Of a stretch of 64,000 bases of DNA, positions 62,740-64,000 are shown in pieces; positions within the stretch are counted from its first letter, which is position 1, and every line of letters begins with the position of its first letter. The DNA lies in assembly GCA_002256145.1 (NCBI GenBank), contig NKIP01000009.1:89691-153690 (forward strand). Reading direction: 5' to 3'. This DNA is from Comamonadaceae bacterium PBBC1 (GTDB taxonomy: Bacteria; Pseudomonadota; Gammaproteobacteria; Burkholderiales; Burkholderiaceae_C). Both the position numbers and the translations under genes were made by a program. Under the pieces are notes generated by a model. It made no database searches and was not told where the DNA came from. It worked only from the letters and a program-made list of their open reading frames with translations.

Positions 62740-63129
62740 TCACTTGTAAATGGTTTCGGGGTCTTTCAAGACCGGATCGGCCGCCTGCCACTCATCGGCT
62801 TGCAGGCTCTGGAAAAAGCAGCTGTGGCGGCCCGTGTGGCAGGCAATGCCCGGCTCGTGCCCCAGCTGCGTGACTTTGAGCAGCACCACATCGTTGTCGC
62901 AATCGATGCGGATGTCGTGCACTGTTTGCACATGGCCGGACTCCTCGCCCTTGAACCACAGCTTGTTGCGGGAGCGGCTGAAATACACCGCCCTTTTCAG
63001 CTCGGCCGTCTTTTGCAAAGCCTCGCGGTTCATCCAGGCGAACATCAGCACATCGCCGGAGCCTTGTTCTTGGGCAATGACCGGCACCAGGCCTTTGTCA
63101 TCCCATTTGATTTTGTCGAGCCAATTCAT
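62740..63129 (-). CDS. hisI: Phosphoribosyl-AMP cyclohydrolase HisI
   Basis: HisI opens the adenine ring of phosphoribosyl-AMP, the third histidine step, using zinc. The 129-residue protein has the zinc and magnesium motifs [15 protein letters not shown] and [11 protein letters not shown]. It starts [20 protein letters not shown]. hisF would be expected just upstream in this family of genomes, but the upstream bases hold a toxin-antitoxin pair and an IS66 end. Confidence 0.97.
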   Translation of the reverse strand: MNWLDKIKWDDKGLVPVIAQEQGSGDVLMFAWMNREALQKTAELKRAVYFSRSRNKLWFKGEESGHVQTVHDIRIDCDNDVVLLKVTQLGHEPGIACHTGRHSCFFQSLQADEWQAADPVLKDPETIYK

Positions 63130-63182
63130 AGGGGGGTGATCTTAAGTTATTGACTGTGACGTTTTCAGAAACCTGCAAACCC

Positions 63183-63509
63183 TCAATGCGGCACACCATC
63201 GTCCGAATCGTCGGCCAACAAAGACTCATAATCCTGCCCGCCATAAAAGATGCCCAAGATGGATACCCACTCGGCATCTACCGCAAAAGCAATCACTGCG
63301 CGTTTTTTGTAGTGTGTGATGCGCAAACCAGGCCGCACATCGTCGCGTTTCATGCCGCGCTGCGGAAAAATGCTCAGGTTTTCGCAGTAGCTCACAATGG
63401 CTTCGGTGTAGCGCAACGCAATACCCGGCGAGGCCTCGGACGCGATGTACTGGTAAAGGTCAGCAATTTGTTCCAAAGCCTCGGGCGAGAAGACAACCCG
63501 GTGTGTCAT
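63183..63509 (-). CDS. RelE/ParE-family toxin
   Basis: This 108-residue protein matches the ParE branch of the RelE/ParE superfamily: VVFSPEALEQIADLYQYI at the start, FPQRGMKRDDVRPGLRITHYKKRAVIAFAV in the core, and VSILGIFYGGQDYES at the end. ParE toxins inhibit DNA gyrase; RelE-type cut mRNA. The C-terminal extension DDSDDGVPH is acidic. Its start overlaps the antitoxin stop by four bases (ATGA), a typical coupled toxin-antitoxin arrangement. The toxin target is inferred only from family. Confidence 0.9.
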   Translation of the reverse strand: MTHRVVFSPEALEQIADLYQYIASEASPGIALRYTEAIVSYCENLSIFPQRGMKRDDVRPGLRITHYKKRAVIAFAVDAEWVSILGIFYGGQDYESLLADDSDDGVPH

Positions 63510-63775
63510 TGCAACTTGGTGTGCTCTTGTGCAAGGCGCTCACGCACCTGATCCACTGTGACAGCTCTCGTTGGATCAGCCTTGAGTGCATCGTAAGCCG
63601 CACCGACTTGATGCGTCAGCCAAGACTCAATGGCGCGGTCTCGGCTCAGAAGTGCGCGAAGACCTTCGCGAATAACTTCGCTTTCTGTCGCGTACTCGCC
63701 TGCACGCACTTTGCTCTTGATGGCATCGGCCATCTCGTTGGGCAATGTGATGCTCAGTTGTTGAGTGGTTCGCAT
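63506..63775 (-). CDS. ParD-like ribbon-helix-helix antitoxin
   Basis: This 89-residue protein has a ribbon-helix-helix N-terminus (QQLSITLPNEMADAIKSKV, then SEVIREGLRALL) that would bind the promoter DNA and a variable C-terminus to neutralise the toxin. It precedes the toxin gene by overlap, the order usual for ParD-ParE. The IS66 end begins 43 bases upstream, so the promoter is within a short window or in the element. Confidence 0.9.
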   Translation of the reverse strand: MRTTQQLSITLPNEMADAIKSKVRAGEYATESEVIREGLRALLSRDRAIESWLTHQVGAAYDALKADPTRAVTVDQVRERLAQEHTKLQ

Positions 63776-63818
63776 GACGGGCCTTTGAATGAGTAGGATT
63801 GAATCTTATCAAAACAGC

Positions 63819-64000
63819 GTAAGCGTACGGCGAACCCCTGCCCACCCACAAGTTTCAGCCGATTCTTTGCCCAGTCAGCTGCCAGCGGTGTGGCAGCAAC
63901 TCTTGAATCCGCCTGTTGGGCCAGGTTGGCAGCTTCTCCATCACGTCCTTCAAGTACGCGTACGGGTCGTGACCGTTGAGTTTGGCCGACTGGATCAGAC
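63819..64000 (-). mobile_element. IS66-family element, right end, partial
   Basis: A probable terminal inverted repeat starting GTAAGCGTACGG begins at 63819, which fits the GTAAGCG ends of IS66 elements. Inside it lies the 3' end of a transposase frame that matches IS66 TnpC. The rest of the element is beyond the window, so its length and whether it is intact cannot be seen. Confidence 0.75.
63855..64000 (-). CDS. tnpC: IS66 transposase TnpC, C-terminal fragment
   Basis: The minus strand reads, in one open frame to a TGA at 63855-63857, LIQSAKLNGHDPYAYLKDVM followed by EKLPTWPNRRIQELLPHRW. The first segment is the IS66 C-terminal domain signature (SAKxNGxDPYxYL). About 47 codons are visible; the 5' part is outside the window. 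Confidence 0.88.
   Translation of the reverse strand, partial: LIQSAKLNGHDPYAYLKDVMEKLPTWPNRRIQELLPHRWQLTGQRIG

Overview
The window is dense, typical betaproteobacterial chromosome, most like Burkholderiales of the Comamonadaceae (Limnohabitans/Polaromonas type). This is inferred from gene order and protein character: petABC-sspAB-tRNA-Thr, secA-argJ-DUF815 ATPase-mutT-yacG-zapD-coaE-pilDCB, rplU-rpmA-obgE-proB, ubiE-Tim44-ubiJ-ubiB, and tatABC-hinT-hisEI. Two Bug-type tripartite tricarboxylate transporter (TTT) binding proteins also fit this group. I see no prophage, CRISPR array, rRNA operon or integrative element. The only mobile DNA is the end of an IS66-family element at the right edge.

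Layout. 1-5250 holds the end of an ABC-type ATPase gene, a secreted serine hydrolase, katG, and a glycine-rich RRM protein gene divergent from katG. 5465-18248 is a long minus-strand block: a giant FAD/Fe-S oxidoreductase, a DUF971 protein, ubiE, a Tim44-like protein, ubiJ, ubiB, a Na+/solute symporter, FmdB, DUF502 and aspS. 18528-23539 is a plus-strand glycerol-3-phosphate uptake locus in the order ugpB-A-E-C-Q, preceded by a Pho-box-like repeat. 23547-28709 has a Bug-type binding protein, a small membrane protein, and hemA-prfA-prmC-grxD. 28798-33900 is a minus-strand set: proS, a lytic transglycosylase, and a GntR/ABC ATPase/membrane protein module with an operator over its promoter. 34000-37646 holds rppH and rplU-rpmA-obgE-proB. 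37865-45995 holds ispB, a second Bug protein, a beta-hydroxyacid dehydrogenase, and pilB-pilC-pilD-coaE-zapD-yacG. 46018-51453 is secA-argJ-DUF815-mutT on the minus strand. 51676-56164 holds a DUF721 gene, tRNA-Thr, sspA/sspB and the cytochrome bc1 genes petABC. 56305-63129 holds mscL, pdxA, a NIF3 protein, a DegS-like protease, tatABC, hinT, a DUF4870 protein, hisE and hisI. 63183-64000 holds a ParE/ParD-like toxin-antitoxin pair and the IS66 end.

How the genes work together. Respiratory and envelope functions dominate: quinone synthesis (ubiB/E/J, ispB), complex III with its Tat exporter in the same window, SecA, MscL, a DegS-like protease and a prepilin-type assembly set. Translation genes (aspS, proS, prfA, prmC, L21, L27, tRNA-Thr) and haem (hemA), pyridoxal phosphate (pdxA), CoA (coaE), arginine, proline and histidine biosynthesis fill the rest.

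I found no clearly new multi-gene system. The items most worth a second look are: a perfect palindrome and a -10 box that would put the hemA transcript start on its ATG; the GntR/ABC/orphan membrane protein module with a 22-bp operator over its promoter; an ABC ATPase lacking the catalytic Glu and switch His; a PilB-type ATPase lacking the N-terminal domain; and a his operon apparently cut at hisI by a toxin-antitoxin pair and an IS66 element.
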